Below are positions 30,101-41,200 of a DNA stretch of 43,657 nt, in pieces. Numbering within the stretch: the stretch's first letter is position 1; each line of letters begins with the position of its first letter. The notes under the pieces were generated by a model. It was not told where the DNA came from, ran no database searches, and was given only the letters and a program-made list of their open reading frames with translations. A program made the position numbers and the translations under genes. Origin of the DNA: Zopfochytrium polystomum (Eukaryota > Chytridiomycota > Chytridiomycetes > Chytridiales > Chytridiaceae); contig JAIVFJ010000418.1 in the NCBI GenBank assembly GCA_025765615.1, forward strand, positions 1-43,657, read 5' to 3'.

Positions 30101-32048
30101 GAAGGAGCTCTCTCGTGTCGGAATGTGGATGGAGCTACGCGATCGTCCGGGACCCGGCTGCATGGGCTGAGGGGATGTTGTTGCCGTAAAGGCCATATTA
30201 ATAGAATCTTCAAACTGCCTCGACGAAGGTCGAATTATAGGTAGCTGTATAAGAGGTTCTCCAGCTGTTTGGCTGGTTCCACTGGGGTTGAACCCCGAGT
30301 CCTCTGGTGGCCGGGCCAGGTGCGGTCATGGTCGAATGCTGAAGTATGCTCGGATTTTCGCCGTAGATGGAGGGAACAGGTTGTCTAGAAAACGTTGCTT
30401 TGAAAGGATGTCCCAAAAATCAAAACAAACAAAACTCCGAACCTTGACGACAAGCTGGCGCGTCTAACGTATTCCATGGTGGGGATGCCAGAGCCTTGGT
30501 TTGGCAGGCCGAACAACGATGCCCTCGAAGGCTGGTGCACAGGCGGAGGGCCATACTTTTTCAAGTACGAGTTCATGTAGACAACGACCAAGGCCCTTCG
30601 GGCAAGATAGCGTTTCGCGAGGCCCGCCGGGATCAGGCCCTTCACGTCGGACTGGATGACGTAAGTGACGCGGGTCGCGGGGCGCCCATCGGGGGAGGTT
30701 TGCGGGTCGAGGATCCAGCCGTTGAGCTTGAGATTTGCGCGCACGCGGTCGGGGTGGACGGGCACCTTTGGGTCTTCCGTCGAAGACGTGACGAAGCGGA
30801 TGGTCTTTGTGACGTCATCGACCTCTACCTTTTCGACTAAGCACAGTTCGCGGTGCCTGTTGGGTATTAGATGTCACGTTAGACGTTAGACGGCCACGGT
30901 CACATGAAAGAAAAGGGTATTAAGAAAAATGAGAAAGCGGGCCGACGAAAAGCCGAGGTGGCGGGGTCGTGTGAGAAAGCGCAGAGAGACAGACAGAGAC
31001 AGGAGAGAGAGAGAGAGACACGGACAGGGGCAAACAAGTGAGGCACCCACCCAATGACCTTCTGCGCCGGATTGAACACCATGTACGAGATCGTCGTAGT
31101 TTCGTTGAGCATCTCGGCGACGTGGCCCTCCACGTACCAGTCGTCCCCTGCCGTCGAGCAAAAAGGCGTACGCGCGCGAGCGTGCGTGCGACGCGGGGAT
31201 GTGGGGAGAGTGAATCAGGGGGGCAGGGACGAAGGAATACAAGGTCAGCAGACCGACGGCCAAGAACAAGATTCGAGTGGGCAACACACTTACACAGGCT
31301 CCGGCTCTTCACGAGCGTAAAAACGGTCTGTGGATCGTACCCATGCACAACGCCGACGCCCATAAAGATGGGCACCTCGCCCTTTGGCAGCTTGGTGCGA
31401 CTGTACACCACCGCGCCGCTCTTGTGGGTCTGGACGGGCTTCCACCCGCCAAGGTCCGCCACCATGTTGACCAGCGTCGCCATGCTGCGCTCCGCGTGGT
31501 TCAGGTGGCCCGTCACGCGCAGCTGCTCCTGCGGCGACGGCGCGGCCGCCGCCGCGGGCTGCGTCGGCGGCGGTGGGCCCAAAGTACGCTTGCGGCACGG
31601 TGGCGTAGGAGGCGGTCGGTGAGGTGGGTCCGCCCGCGGCGCCGGCGGTGGGGCTCGGCTGGAAGGCGTATGCGGCGGGCTGGAAGGCCCTCGGGAGCGA
31701 GCCGTAGGCGGATATGTCGCCGCCGCTGCCGCCCGCGAGGGTGCCTGGGGAGTGCGGCGACGGTGGCAGGGGCGCCGCTACGTCCTGTGGGTGCGTGACG
31801 AATCCCGTGGCGGAGTGCACGGAGGCGTCGTCGGTGGGGCCGGGGACGGCGGGCGCCGCCGGAGTCCCGCTGAGGGCAGAGATCATCTGGTTGTGGCGCT
31901 GCTGGATCAGCTGCTGCACCATGAGGTCAAAGTCGTCATCGTCGACGTCCTCCTCGTCGACGCCGTCGTAGGCCGCCTCGACGCCACCAGCGGGGTTGGC
32001 GGCAGGGTCGTCGCTCAAGTAGTCGTTGTCGTCATCGTCCCAACCCAT
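24152..32048 (-). CDS. Giant protein with five START-like domains and C-terminal membrane helices
   Basis: Starts MGWDDDDNDYLSDD (very acidic). Exons: 32048-31599, 31558-31294, 31147-31051, 30856-30443, 30384-30216, 30166-29650, 29570-29256, 29187-28240, 28170-27856, 27757-26831, 26759-26445, 26373-25451, 25391-24152. START domains lie at about 31.5-30.5, 29.9-29.1, 28.5-27.7, 27.1-26.3 and 25.75-25.1 kb. Shared marks are FDGGKI.E.FNLDE, VRAHLETGTWVLEP, SYFVLVDVKGTVP and QTPMCVAEVA. Four are followed by a beta-rich domain (YDPKSGNF.A.FTVNN, RVRRVVGTAVPL, VEDTRV) and a Pro/Ala linker. The end (PIPVAIVLAFASLMLTAL and later helices) is membrane-embedded. START folds bind sterols or phospholipids, so I infer lipid sensing or transfer at a membrane. 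Frame breaks remain near 29,885, 29,650 and 25,555, so it may be damaged or mis-assembled. Confidence 0.75.
30981..31022 (+). repeat. (GA)n-rich intronic tract
   Basis: GAGAGACAGACAGAGACAGG-type repeats lie within the 194-bp intron 30857-31050 of the poly-START gene; on the coding strand it is CT-rich. Confidence 0.8.
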
Positions 32049-32442
32049 GCCGATTTTTGGTCCAAGTCAAAGAAAATTCAACGTGCCCTATACTGTAATT
32101 GTAGCTATTTGTAGTCGTTCACGGTTCGGATGTCGTGGCGCCAAAGCAGATTGCGACGCCCTTTTCTCGGCATGGAAAATAGGCGGCGAGAGGTCGCCGA
32201 AGCTTTGAACAGCATGCTCGTGACAGCATAAGGCGCGAGCGGTACTTTCAAATTTTTAAGGTCCTGTCTACATAATGTGGCATAATCTTCTACAGAACAA
32301 CTCACCACTTCGAAAGAGAAAAATAACGAAGGGGATTGGAAGCCCAGACTCAAATAATGCGTGTCAAACCATAGCAGCGGGAACTGGAACGAAAGAGGAT
32401 ACCAAAGCAAACGCTCACATCTTTAAGTGTACGGTGACAATA

Positions 32443-34864
32443 TTAAAAGAGAAAAACTAAGAGGAGGATGGGCACGAGGGTACCAACCGCTACTGCCCTG
32501 AGGCGCCGACGGATGAAGATCCCTTCAAAATCCCTTTCCCTTGCCTTCTGGACGACCCCGACGTCCCGCGGCGCTGAAGGTCCACTCCGCCGGCGGCCAC
32601 CGTCATTCCACCCGGCGACGTTGGACAGAACGGCCGGCGAGGCGACCATACTCCGCGGCGACGGCGGCGGCGGCTGCGGATTCGACCCGCCGCGAGCGAA
32701 CGCGTTAGGTGTAATCGGCTGCAGGGGGTGCAGGAGCTGTTGGTGCGGGTGGTTTCCAGCGGACGCCGAATGCTGGGGCGAGAGGAGCGCGCCGCCGGGC
32801 AGCGACGGGCGCCGCGGGCCGGCGGCTTGCGGGGGCATCGCTGGCGGCGGAGCCTCTTCTGACGGCGACGCGGACGGCCGCCACGCGCCCCCCATGTCGA
32901 TCGTCGCCGCTGACGGCCGCCTTGTCCCTGTCGTTGACGTTGACGTGCGTCTCTCGGTCGACACCGACGTGCGCCTGTCTGTCGACCCCGTGCGTGAAGC
33001 CGGCGGAGTCGCGCCGGGGGTGCCAAAGCCGTTGCTGCTGCCTGCCGACGGACTCCCCAAATGACGTCGCCGACGAAACGGCGGCGGCGGCAGAGGCTGC
33101 TGCCGCCAGTGCGTCGCGGGCAAACTGGATGAACCCGGACGATCGAGTGCCCATTGGCGGCTCTGCTGGGATGGAGCTGCCGCCAAACTTCTTCAGGTAC
33201 GCTGCCAACGACGTGTGAACGACAGCGCGCCGCGCGAGCCAGACGCCAGAGACGCTGGGTGGAATCAAGCCCTTAACGTCGATCTGCAGGACGTAGGTCA
33301 GACGAGTGGACAAGGACCCGTCGGCGTGGATGAGCGGGTCGAGCACCCAACCGTTCAGCTTCAGGTAAGCGCGGACCCGGTCCGGTCGTGGTGGGATTAG
33401 TGGTGTTTCAATGGATGAGACAACCAGTTTGAGCGAGTTGGAACGAGCGTCGTGGTGGATGCGCTCCAGAATGGCGAAATCCCGGGACCCAGCGAGCATC
33501 CGGGTCACGGGCTTCAGGCTGTAGTAAGAAAGAGAGGTTTGTGCGTCGAGCGAAGCTATGTGCGCGCCGTCTTCATACCATGGGTCCCCTGCAGAATAAG
33601 CCTCAGCAAAGAAAAAGGTCCAGACACCTCGCCAGTGGTAACTTACACAAAACTCTTGACCGTATCAGGGCCAATACGGTGACAGGGTCGAACCCTTTAA
33701 TCACGCCGACTCCCATGTAAATCGGAATGTTTCCGCCCTTTCCCGTTTGGAACGTGTTTTCGTTCTTTTTGTTCCTTCGATACACCATAGTCCCTGAAGA
33801 GTGCGCTTGCTCCGCTCGCCAACCACTTTTATCAGCTACGAGCGCATCGAGAGTACGAAGGTTGCGTTTAGCGGCTTCCACGTACGCATAGTGCGTTGCA
33901 GAATCAAGAGAAGATGCCACGTCTGTGGACAGCGAGCGCGTTGAAGTTGGCTGAGGCGAAGTTGAAGGGGTGCTGAGATGAGCGTGCAGGAGGTTTTCGG
34001 AGCGGGGAGAAGCAGCCGAGCTCGGGGCGGCGCCGTCTTTGAGCGTGCCGAAAGAGGACTGCGTTTTGAGTGATTTTGTAGATGCTGGCCGGTTCGTTGA
34101 CGGTGCAGAGGACGCCGAGGAGCGCGGGGAGCCAATTGCTGTTTGGACGTCGAGAGGGGGAGGAAAGCGAATCCCCTCCACCGTTGCCGGCGGTGGCTCC
34201 TTGCCGCTGCTCCATCAATCGCTGCTGCCTCTCGTGCTGCTCGCGCATCAAGTTGCTGGTACATCTGCTGCTGGGCCTGTTGTCGCTTCAGCAGGACGCG
34301 TGCGCGCTCGGTGGCAGGATCGGCCGCTTCGGTCTTTTCAACGCTCGGGCAGTTCCGTCGGCTGCGGAGAGGGTGGTACAATGTCGAAGCCCGCGGGAAC
34401 CACAGGGTACGGACTAAACGTATTCCTATCGCCACGACCGCCATCGGCGGGGGGCACCGGCGACATGAGCAAGCTTTGGCGCTGGGACAGCTGGTATTCG
34501 GCCATGTGTTCCTCTTTGTCAAGGGCGGTGACCAGGGCTGCATAGTCGTCGTTGATGGGCAGTGCAAGAGCGTTGATGATGTGAGTTGGGTGGAAGGAAC
34601 CGACGCTCCCCATCGTGTCGCCGCTGGCGAATGATTCCGTGAAAGGATCGAGGAGGGTCGAGGCCCAGATCGTCGGTAGGGGACAGAGGTCCGGAGCCAG
34701 CCGACTGGTGGTATTGGGGCGCTGCAGGCTGCCTGTTGGGGTTGGACGGCACGCTCTTCGATCTGGAGTGGCCAGGATGACGTTGGTTGGTGCTGGCGCT
34801 GCTGCTGTTTCTTGTGCGAAGGGGACGGGAGTGCCCGACGCCGAATCGGTTCCTCTGTTCATCT
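32443..34864 (-). CDS. Single-START, tail-anchored membrane protein
   Basis: A START-like domain spans about 33,900-33,150. The first half (GWRAEQAHSSGTMVYRR, GGNIPIYMGVGVIKGFDP) is separated by intron 33646-33589 (58 bp, GTAAGT/CTGCAG, phase 1) from WDPWYEDG, RPDRVRAYLKLNGWVLDP and TYVLQIDVKGLIPP. N-terminal is a long Ser/Thr/Pro region with a short Gln-rich coil (VLLKRQQAQQQMYQQL). C-terminal is a Ser/Pro/Arg linker and a final hydrophobic stretch (AVAVGTLVPILLLVFLF) before TAA, typical of a tail anchor. It lies 394 bp upstream of the poly-START gene on the same strand and has the same phase-1 intron before W-D, so it is a paralogue. The start is uncertain (34864 or 34881); frame changes near 34,200 and 33,060 are unresolved. 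Confidence 0.65.
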
Positions 34865-35080
34865 GTGGGGTGGAGGGGCATCCAGTCGCTACTGGCGGGA
34901 AGGTAGCGAGCGGGGCGGCGACTGGGGGGGAAGGACGACGACGACGACGACAGTGATAACAGCGAACTGGCGGACGCGCGACCGATGACGCAAACGTCGA
35001 AGAAGCTTGCTGGCTGCGAGCGCGGTCAGGAGGGCGAACGAGAGAGACAAATAGGTGGATGATGCCATAGCGGGGAGACA

Positions 35081-35215
35081 GACAGACAGACAGGACAGAG
35101 CGAGTGGGAGAGGGTGAGAGAGAGGAGGAGAGAAGGTAGAGGGACGAGAGAGAGAGAGAGACGATCGGAGAGATGAGAGAGAGAGGACAGAAGATTAGAG
35201 AGAGAGAGACAGAGA
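35081..35215 (+). repeat. (GA)n low-complexity tract
   Basis: GAGAGA/GACAGA repeats, CT-rich on the minus strand, 220 bp upstream of the single-START gene start. Probably its pyrimidine-rich promoter or 5' UTR, like the tract at 4080-4640. Confidence 0.8.
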
Positions 35216-35219
35216 AGCG

Positions 35220-36890
35220 TGGGAGACAGACCGAAGAGTGGGGCTTTCTTCTTTTGGCGCCATATTCACGGCGGCAAATTTGATTTTTCCAGTCATCAAT
35301 TTTCGACTTATGAAGAACAACCCGCGCGTAGAAAAAGCACCCTGTTCCGACCTTTTCCCGCCGCCAAACGGCAACAAGCGAAACCAAAAACTTGCTGTAG
35401 TGCAGTTGAACCTTTCGCACAACATCGGAACGCCAACTATCATAAGTTTGCAGGGTCATTCCTATGTAAGTTTTTGTGTTGCGCAGGTGAAATCGTTATC
35501 ATCATTGTCAGTCCACAGTTCAACTTTTAGTGACTAACGCAGTTACATTGAACCCACTAGTCTCAGAATTCATTCTTTCCACTGTCGGCTGAACGAAAGA
35601 CAATGCTTGTGGTCCCATCCATCGTCATTCAGTTCGATCGGTTGGCAGAAGGCTCTCAGCTCGATGCAGTCCGGACCAGTTTTAGCAAGGTTTGGCGCAG
35701 CCTACTCCAAGACCGTGACTTATTTTCCAAAGACCAAGGTCGAGATTCAGAAGCGTCGGCAACAACTAAAATCCTTGGGCTTACATGCCACTTACGATGA
35801 TCTCGAAAATAGATCGTGCAAAATTTTGGAAAGGCCATTTGAGGAGGGCACAGTTCCGTTATCTAGTCCGACCCTTACATTGACGTCGCAGAGGTAGCCT
35901 TGGATTACGCCCAAGTACAGGATTGCCGTTTCAGAAGGGAATACGGAACTCCTTCAGGACTTTTATTAGCCGAGATGCTTCAGGTCTGCAAAAGGATAAT
36001 TCCTCCCACTACGCAACACTGCTCTTCATTCGGGTTGGGTTGGGCTGTAAATAACTCCTGCCTGTCGGTGTTGGTGTCGGAGTAGCAACCAGATTGTCAG
36101 TAATCTGTCTGCCTGTTGTGTGTTCGAATAGTACGTCAGCAGCCTCCTGACAACTCCTACACGCTTCGAGCGTACACAACGAGCGACCATCCCCACTCGG
36201 AATTGGCCAAGTCTGGCAACAGCTCTGCCTCACTTCGCTGGGAACGGTGTGGGGCGGGATCTGTTCTGGAGAAGTGGTTTCAAGCGGAGGTGGGCCCCGC
36301 GGCACCCCACGATGACCACCAACCCTCCGGCGCAGCGGGAGGGCGGGCCGCGGCGAGGGGCAACTGCTGCGTGAATGGGTGCCAGGCGTTGGGGCTGCTA
36401 TCGTTCCATCCTCGTGTTTCATTTCCCAGCTCTCTCCCACTCTTTTCCGGTGTCGACGTGGGTGTCTGCTGCAGGTCTAGGCCAGCTTCTGCGATGGGGT
36501 AGTTGCTTCTTTTAAGCCCCCTCTCTTGTTTTCTCGATTAAAAACCTATCAAGCCGATCGCAAGTCCTCTGCCCTCCAAGTAAGGTTTCGTACTTTTGAA
36601 TCTTTGTTTTTGCCTCCTCCTCTTCTCATCTCCTCGACTGGTTGCGGCAAAGGATCGGATTTGAGTTCAGTCTTTTTCCCCCCCTTCTATTTGTGGGGGT
36701 GTGGTTGGCTCCTTCGGTTTCTTTACTTCACGGCAGAACAGCTTCAAGCACGAATGCGACGGAAGGGTACGGGCGACAGGGGAGAGTCAGGGCAGGTGTC
36801 CGGTTTTTCATTTGTTTAAACGGTTGGCCCTTTCACCAGAAGATAGCTGACTTCACATCATTCTCCGTGCCCTAGCAATCTGCCAAAAAC
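35220..36890. other. Intergenic, no gene firmly recognised
   Basis: A plus-strand frame at about 35,685-35,897 reads ARFGAAYSKTVTYFPKTKVE and LKSLGLHATYDDLENR, which is protein-like but has no visible start or splice context. Pro/Ser-rich frames on both strands at 36,000-36,500 and the T-rich 36,580-36,720 are not supported as genes. Confidence 0.4.
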
Positions 36891-36899
36891 GCGTGTTGT

Positions 36900-37979
36900 G
36901 TCAGGTCAGTTCAGCTGTTTCTTCCCGGCTCCGTTCACGCCACCATTCTTGAACGGGCAGAGGCAGGCGCGAAAACCGAGGGCTGTCAAAAGATGTCCCT
37001 GAAGACCTCTTGCATGCTGGGTTTTCGCTCCAGCCGTTTGCTGGAACAACCCCAGAGTTTTCCCAACCACCCCCAAAACATCGATTTTTTTCAGAGTCCG
37101 CAAAAGGCATAGCGGCCCGGCTGATATCGTGCCCGCTGACCTTCCACCAATCCAATATACTGATTGAGCCTGACCAAACCGCTTCATGCACGGCCTCCTG
37201 TCTGAATTGTAGATCGTATCCGCTCTCTTCCACCAGTTTTGTACGTGCAGGTGGCCGCGCTGGCTTACCGATGTTAGTGCGAGATCGTCGTACTTGAACT
37301 CGAGTCCACTGTCTTTCCATCACTGCAGTGCATTTGAGGGGAAGCTCGCTTTCCTTTCACCACTGCAGCGATTGAAGCGACTTGGGGCTTACATAGAGTA
37401 TCGCCCTTTCGTCGTTCTTCAGCTCCAGCCCACTCTCCTTCCACCACTGCAATGTCTCCGTCTCCCCCACTTTCCGAGACCCAAGTCATCGCAAACGCAA
37501 TGTACTTGAGCGGGAGCCCGCTCTCTTTCCACCACTGCAGCAGGTGGATGTTCCCCCGCGATGCACGCAGAATGGATCGTACCCTCAGTGTACCGGAGCT
37601 CCAGGCCGCTGTCCCTTCACCACTGAAGGATCTCGACAGAGTGCGCACAGTCCACTGCATCTGACGTGTACGATGCGTCGAAGCGCTGGCGCGGCAGGTG
37701 GAAGAGAAGTCGAGGACGCCGACAGAACGGACTTTGTGGAGCGTTCCGGCCATAAAATCAAGGAGAGCCGCGGCCTGGGCACTGGGCAGGCGGGAGAGGA
37801 GTGCGAGAGCGATGCCATGAAATGATCCTTTGAGTATGACGGCAGATTGTGATCGCGATCGCAGGCACAAGGGGAAGTCGAGGCGGAGGGACACTTGGTG
37901 GTGGTGGCGGCAGCGGCGAAGTCGCCTTCGGGCTGTTCTTCGCTGTGGCGGCGGCGTCGGCTGGCGCTGATCTGTCCAT
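36900..37979 (-). pseudogene. WWK-repeat (ankyrin-like) protein, degenerate
   Basis: A possible start is the ATG at 37979 (MDRSAPADAAATAKNSPK), followed by a Pro-rich stretch and a short helical region (GIALALLSRLPSAQAAALL). From about 37,640 down there are at least six repeats of 25-30 residues with a Leu-Gln-Trp-Trp-Lys core: VEILQW-stop-RDSGLELRYTEG; HLLQWWKESGLPLKYIAFAM; TLQWWKESGLELKNDERAI; SLQW-stop-KESELPLK; QWKDSGLEFKYDDLAL-type; SILDWWKVSGHDI. I associate this repeat with large chytrid ankyrin-like families. In-frame stops (two TGA in place of the second Trp) and several frameshifts separate the repeats, so the copy is broken, or the assembly has errors here. Confidence 0.6.
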
Positions 37980-38239
37980 CGCACAAACGAAAGCGGGTTT
38001 CCCTGCACACGACTCATGAGTTTAGATGATGAGGCACGTCTTCGCGCCTGCTTCTGTGCTACCGACTTGCCAATTGAAAGTAACCTCTGTCCAGCATGAT
38101 AACGCAAGGAATGTCCGAAGGTCCGAAAAGCCCAATTGTGAAGAGTTTCTGTATGTATGTCTGCAGCCACCTCGTTCAGCTCAAAAGAGAAATAAGGACA
38201 TCTTGCAATCCACCCAAAGTAAAGGTACCCCACCTCGCG

Positions 38240-41200
38240 CCTCACTCTTCTTGCCTCCACCTCCACCACCACCTCCCCCGGCTTAGCTGCCGGCTTTGCT
38301 GCCGGCTTGGCTGCTGCCGCAGCCGGTTTCGCTGCAGGCTGTTGCTGCTGCTGCGTAGCCTTTTTCGGGTCGGGCGCCTGCTGCTTCGGCGCGGAAGCCT
38401 GCTTTGCGGCTGATGCCGGCTTTGACGCCGCCGCCACTGCTGTTTCCCTCCTCCGTTTCCGCCGCCCCCAGTCGAACGCGCAGCCGCCGGCTGCTGCTTC
38501 GAGGCCGGCGCAGCCTTTGTGCTACCTGCGCTGCTTCTCGCCGGACTTTTTGCCGCACCGCCCCCGCCCCCACCGGCACCGGCACCAGTCGTACGCGCCG
38601 GAGTTGGCTGCTTCTGGGCCGGCACGGCCTTTGACCCACCTCCGCCACCCCGCCGACACTTCTCGCCTGTGTCTTTACGGCACCGCCCCCTCCGCCGCCG
38701 GTGTTCCCGCGAGCTGTGGTTGCAGGTGCCTTCCCACCACCGCCGCCGCCGCCTACGGCACCTTTACCCGCACTACCGCCTCTGCTCCACCTCCACCACC
38801 TCCTCGGGACGCGGCGGCAGTCTTTGCGGCACCGCCAACTGATGGGGACTTCGCGTTATTGCTCGCAGCTTTGCCGCCGCCACCGCCGCTGCCGCCTTTG
38901 GCCCCTCCGACTGCACCGCCGCCGCCGCCACGGGTCGTCCCGCCAGCCCCGCTGGTGTTTCGACCTCCCACTGCAGCCTTGCCGTTACCAGTAGCAGCTT
39001 TACCGCCTCCGCCGCCACCACCTGCACCACCGCCACGTGTCGTCACTGCTGCCTTGGCTCCTGGGGCTTTACTGTTCGAAATACCAGCTCCACCGCCCTG
39101 AGTACCAGCTCTCGATTTGTTGCCAGCCGCATTGCCACCGCCTTTGTTCGCACCGGTGCCGCGTCCCGCTGCTGTCGGGGTTTTGCCCGTGCCACCACTA
39201 GTCTTGCCACCAGCTCCCTTTCCGGCACCGACTGCGGCTCCTACACCGCCACGCGTTGTACCTCCCGGCTTGCTGCCAACCGCAGCAGCATTACCGCTGC
39301 CTCCGTTCGTTCCGATGCCACGTCCCGCTGTGCCTGACGGCTTACCGCTGCCACCAGTGGCCTTGCCGCCTCCACCGCCAGCGGCTTTACCCGTACCACC
39401 CTTGGGGGCTCCACCTCCTCCGCCACTGCCGCCGCGGGTATTCATTCCTCCCTTGCTGGCCCCCGCGGTCCCTTTTCCACCTCCGTTCGTTGCTGGCGTC
39501 TTGCCGTTGCCACCACCAGCTTTGCCGCCGCCAGCCTTCGCGGCTCCGACTCCACCTCCTGGGCGGGTTGTAGTTGCGCCTTTGCTGCCAGCCGCTCCAC
39601 CTTTACCGCCACCTCCGTTGGTGCCGGTGCCGGTGCCGCGTCCCGATGCTGCTGGCGTCTTGGTGTTGGGACTACCGCTTTTGCCGGCGGCGCCACTGAC
39701 TTGCCCACACCACTCTTGGCTGCAACTCCACCGCCACTACCACTAGCTTTGCTGCCCGCCACTGTGCCTTTGCCACCTCCTCGGTCGCGCCGGTGCCGCG
39801 TCTCGCTGCTGCTGTCGGGGCCTTGCCGTTGGGACCAGCAGCCTTGCCGCCAGCGCCTTTTCCGGCCACGGTTTCCGCCTTGCTACCGGTGGTCGCGCTT
39901 TTGCCTCCGCGTGAATTTGCGCGCGGTACCTGCTGGGGACTTGCCGCTGGCGCCAGTAGTTTTTCCGCCGCCGCCGCCGCCGCCAGCTTTGCCGGTACCA
40001 CTCTTGGGGGCTCCCGCTGAAGTGACTCCTGCCTTTCCGCCGGCCCCTGCTCCTTTGCCACCTCCGCCATTTGCACCGGTTCCGCGTCCCGCTCCAGCAG
40101 TCTTGCCATTGGCAGCACTAGCTTTGGCCGCACCGCCTTTCGGGGCTCCAGCTCCGCCCCCACCGCCGCCGCGAGCGGTCGCTCCAGCCTTGCTGTCTGC
40201 TGCAGCAGTCCCTTTGCCGCCGCCGCGGCCGCCGTTCGCTCCGGTGCCACGTCCTCCTCCAGCTGCAGCCGTCTTGCCATTTGCACCGCCGGCTTTGCCA
40301 CCCGCTCCAGCTCCGCCGTCCCGTGACGTCGTTCCTGCTGCCTTGCTGCCTGCAGCGGGGGTCCCTTTGCCGCCTCCTCCGCCACTCGCGCCGGTGCCGC
40401 GTCCCGCTGCCGCAGTCGCTGGAGTCTTGCCGCTTGTGCCACCGGCTTTCCCGCCACCGGTGCCACCAGCTTTGGCGGCACCACCTTTGGGGGTTCCAGC
40501 TCCGCCGCCACCGCCCGCCTTGCTGCCCGCCGGGGTTCCTTTTCCGCCGCCCGCGCCGTTTGCGCCGGTGCCGCGTCCGGTGCTGCTCGTGCTGCTGGTG
40601 TCTTACCGCCGGCACCACTACTGGCTTTGCCGCCGCCGCCGCCGCCCGCACCGGCACCGGCTTTACCCGTTCCCCCTCTGGTGGCTCCAGTTGTGCCGGC
40701 ACTACCACGGGCAGTGTTTCCAGTCCTGCTGCCAGCGGCTGTCCCCTTACCGCCCGCACCGCCACCAGTCGTGACCGTTCCTGTGCCGCGCCCTCCCGCT
40801 GGTGCTGGTGTCTTGCCGTTGGCAGCACTGGCCTTGCCGCCGCCACCACCGGCTTTACCTGCACCACCCTTGGGTGTCCCAGCCCCACCGCCAGTTCCAC
40901 CACGGCCAGCCGTCGCTGCTGCTGCTGGGGACCTGCCGTTGCCACCACCAGCTTTGCCGCCGCCACCCTTTCCGGCTCCGTCTCCACCTCCTCCGCGGGC
41001 TCCCGTCTGCTGCCCGCAGCCGCGGTTCCTTTGCCCGCTGCTGCTGGCGTCTTGCCATTTCCGCCGGCGGCTTTGCCGCCTCCGGTTCCGCCCACACCGC
41101 CACCGGCTGCCTTGCTGCCCGCAGCCGCGGTTCCTTTCCCGCCTCCTGCCGTTGCGGTCTTGCCGTTGGCCTGCCCGGCTTTGCTGGCACCGCCGCCGCC

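Noticed and set aside
30196..30210. Gene boundary between the first START unit and the next at the stop near 30210 and ATG at 30196
   Set aside because: Only 13 bp would separate two genes; a 49-bp intron (30215-30167, GTTTGA to CCCCTCAG) joins the frames in phase 0.
34519..34881. Alternative N-terminus MPLHPTDEQRNRFG for the single-START gene
   Set aside because: Not excluded, but it needs a frameshift to reach LLDPFTESFASGD, while the overlapping ATG at 34864 is already in that frame.
36100..36170. tRNA gene suggested by GTTCGAAT
   Set aside because: No D-arm, anticodon arm or acceptor pairing could be found around it.
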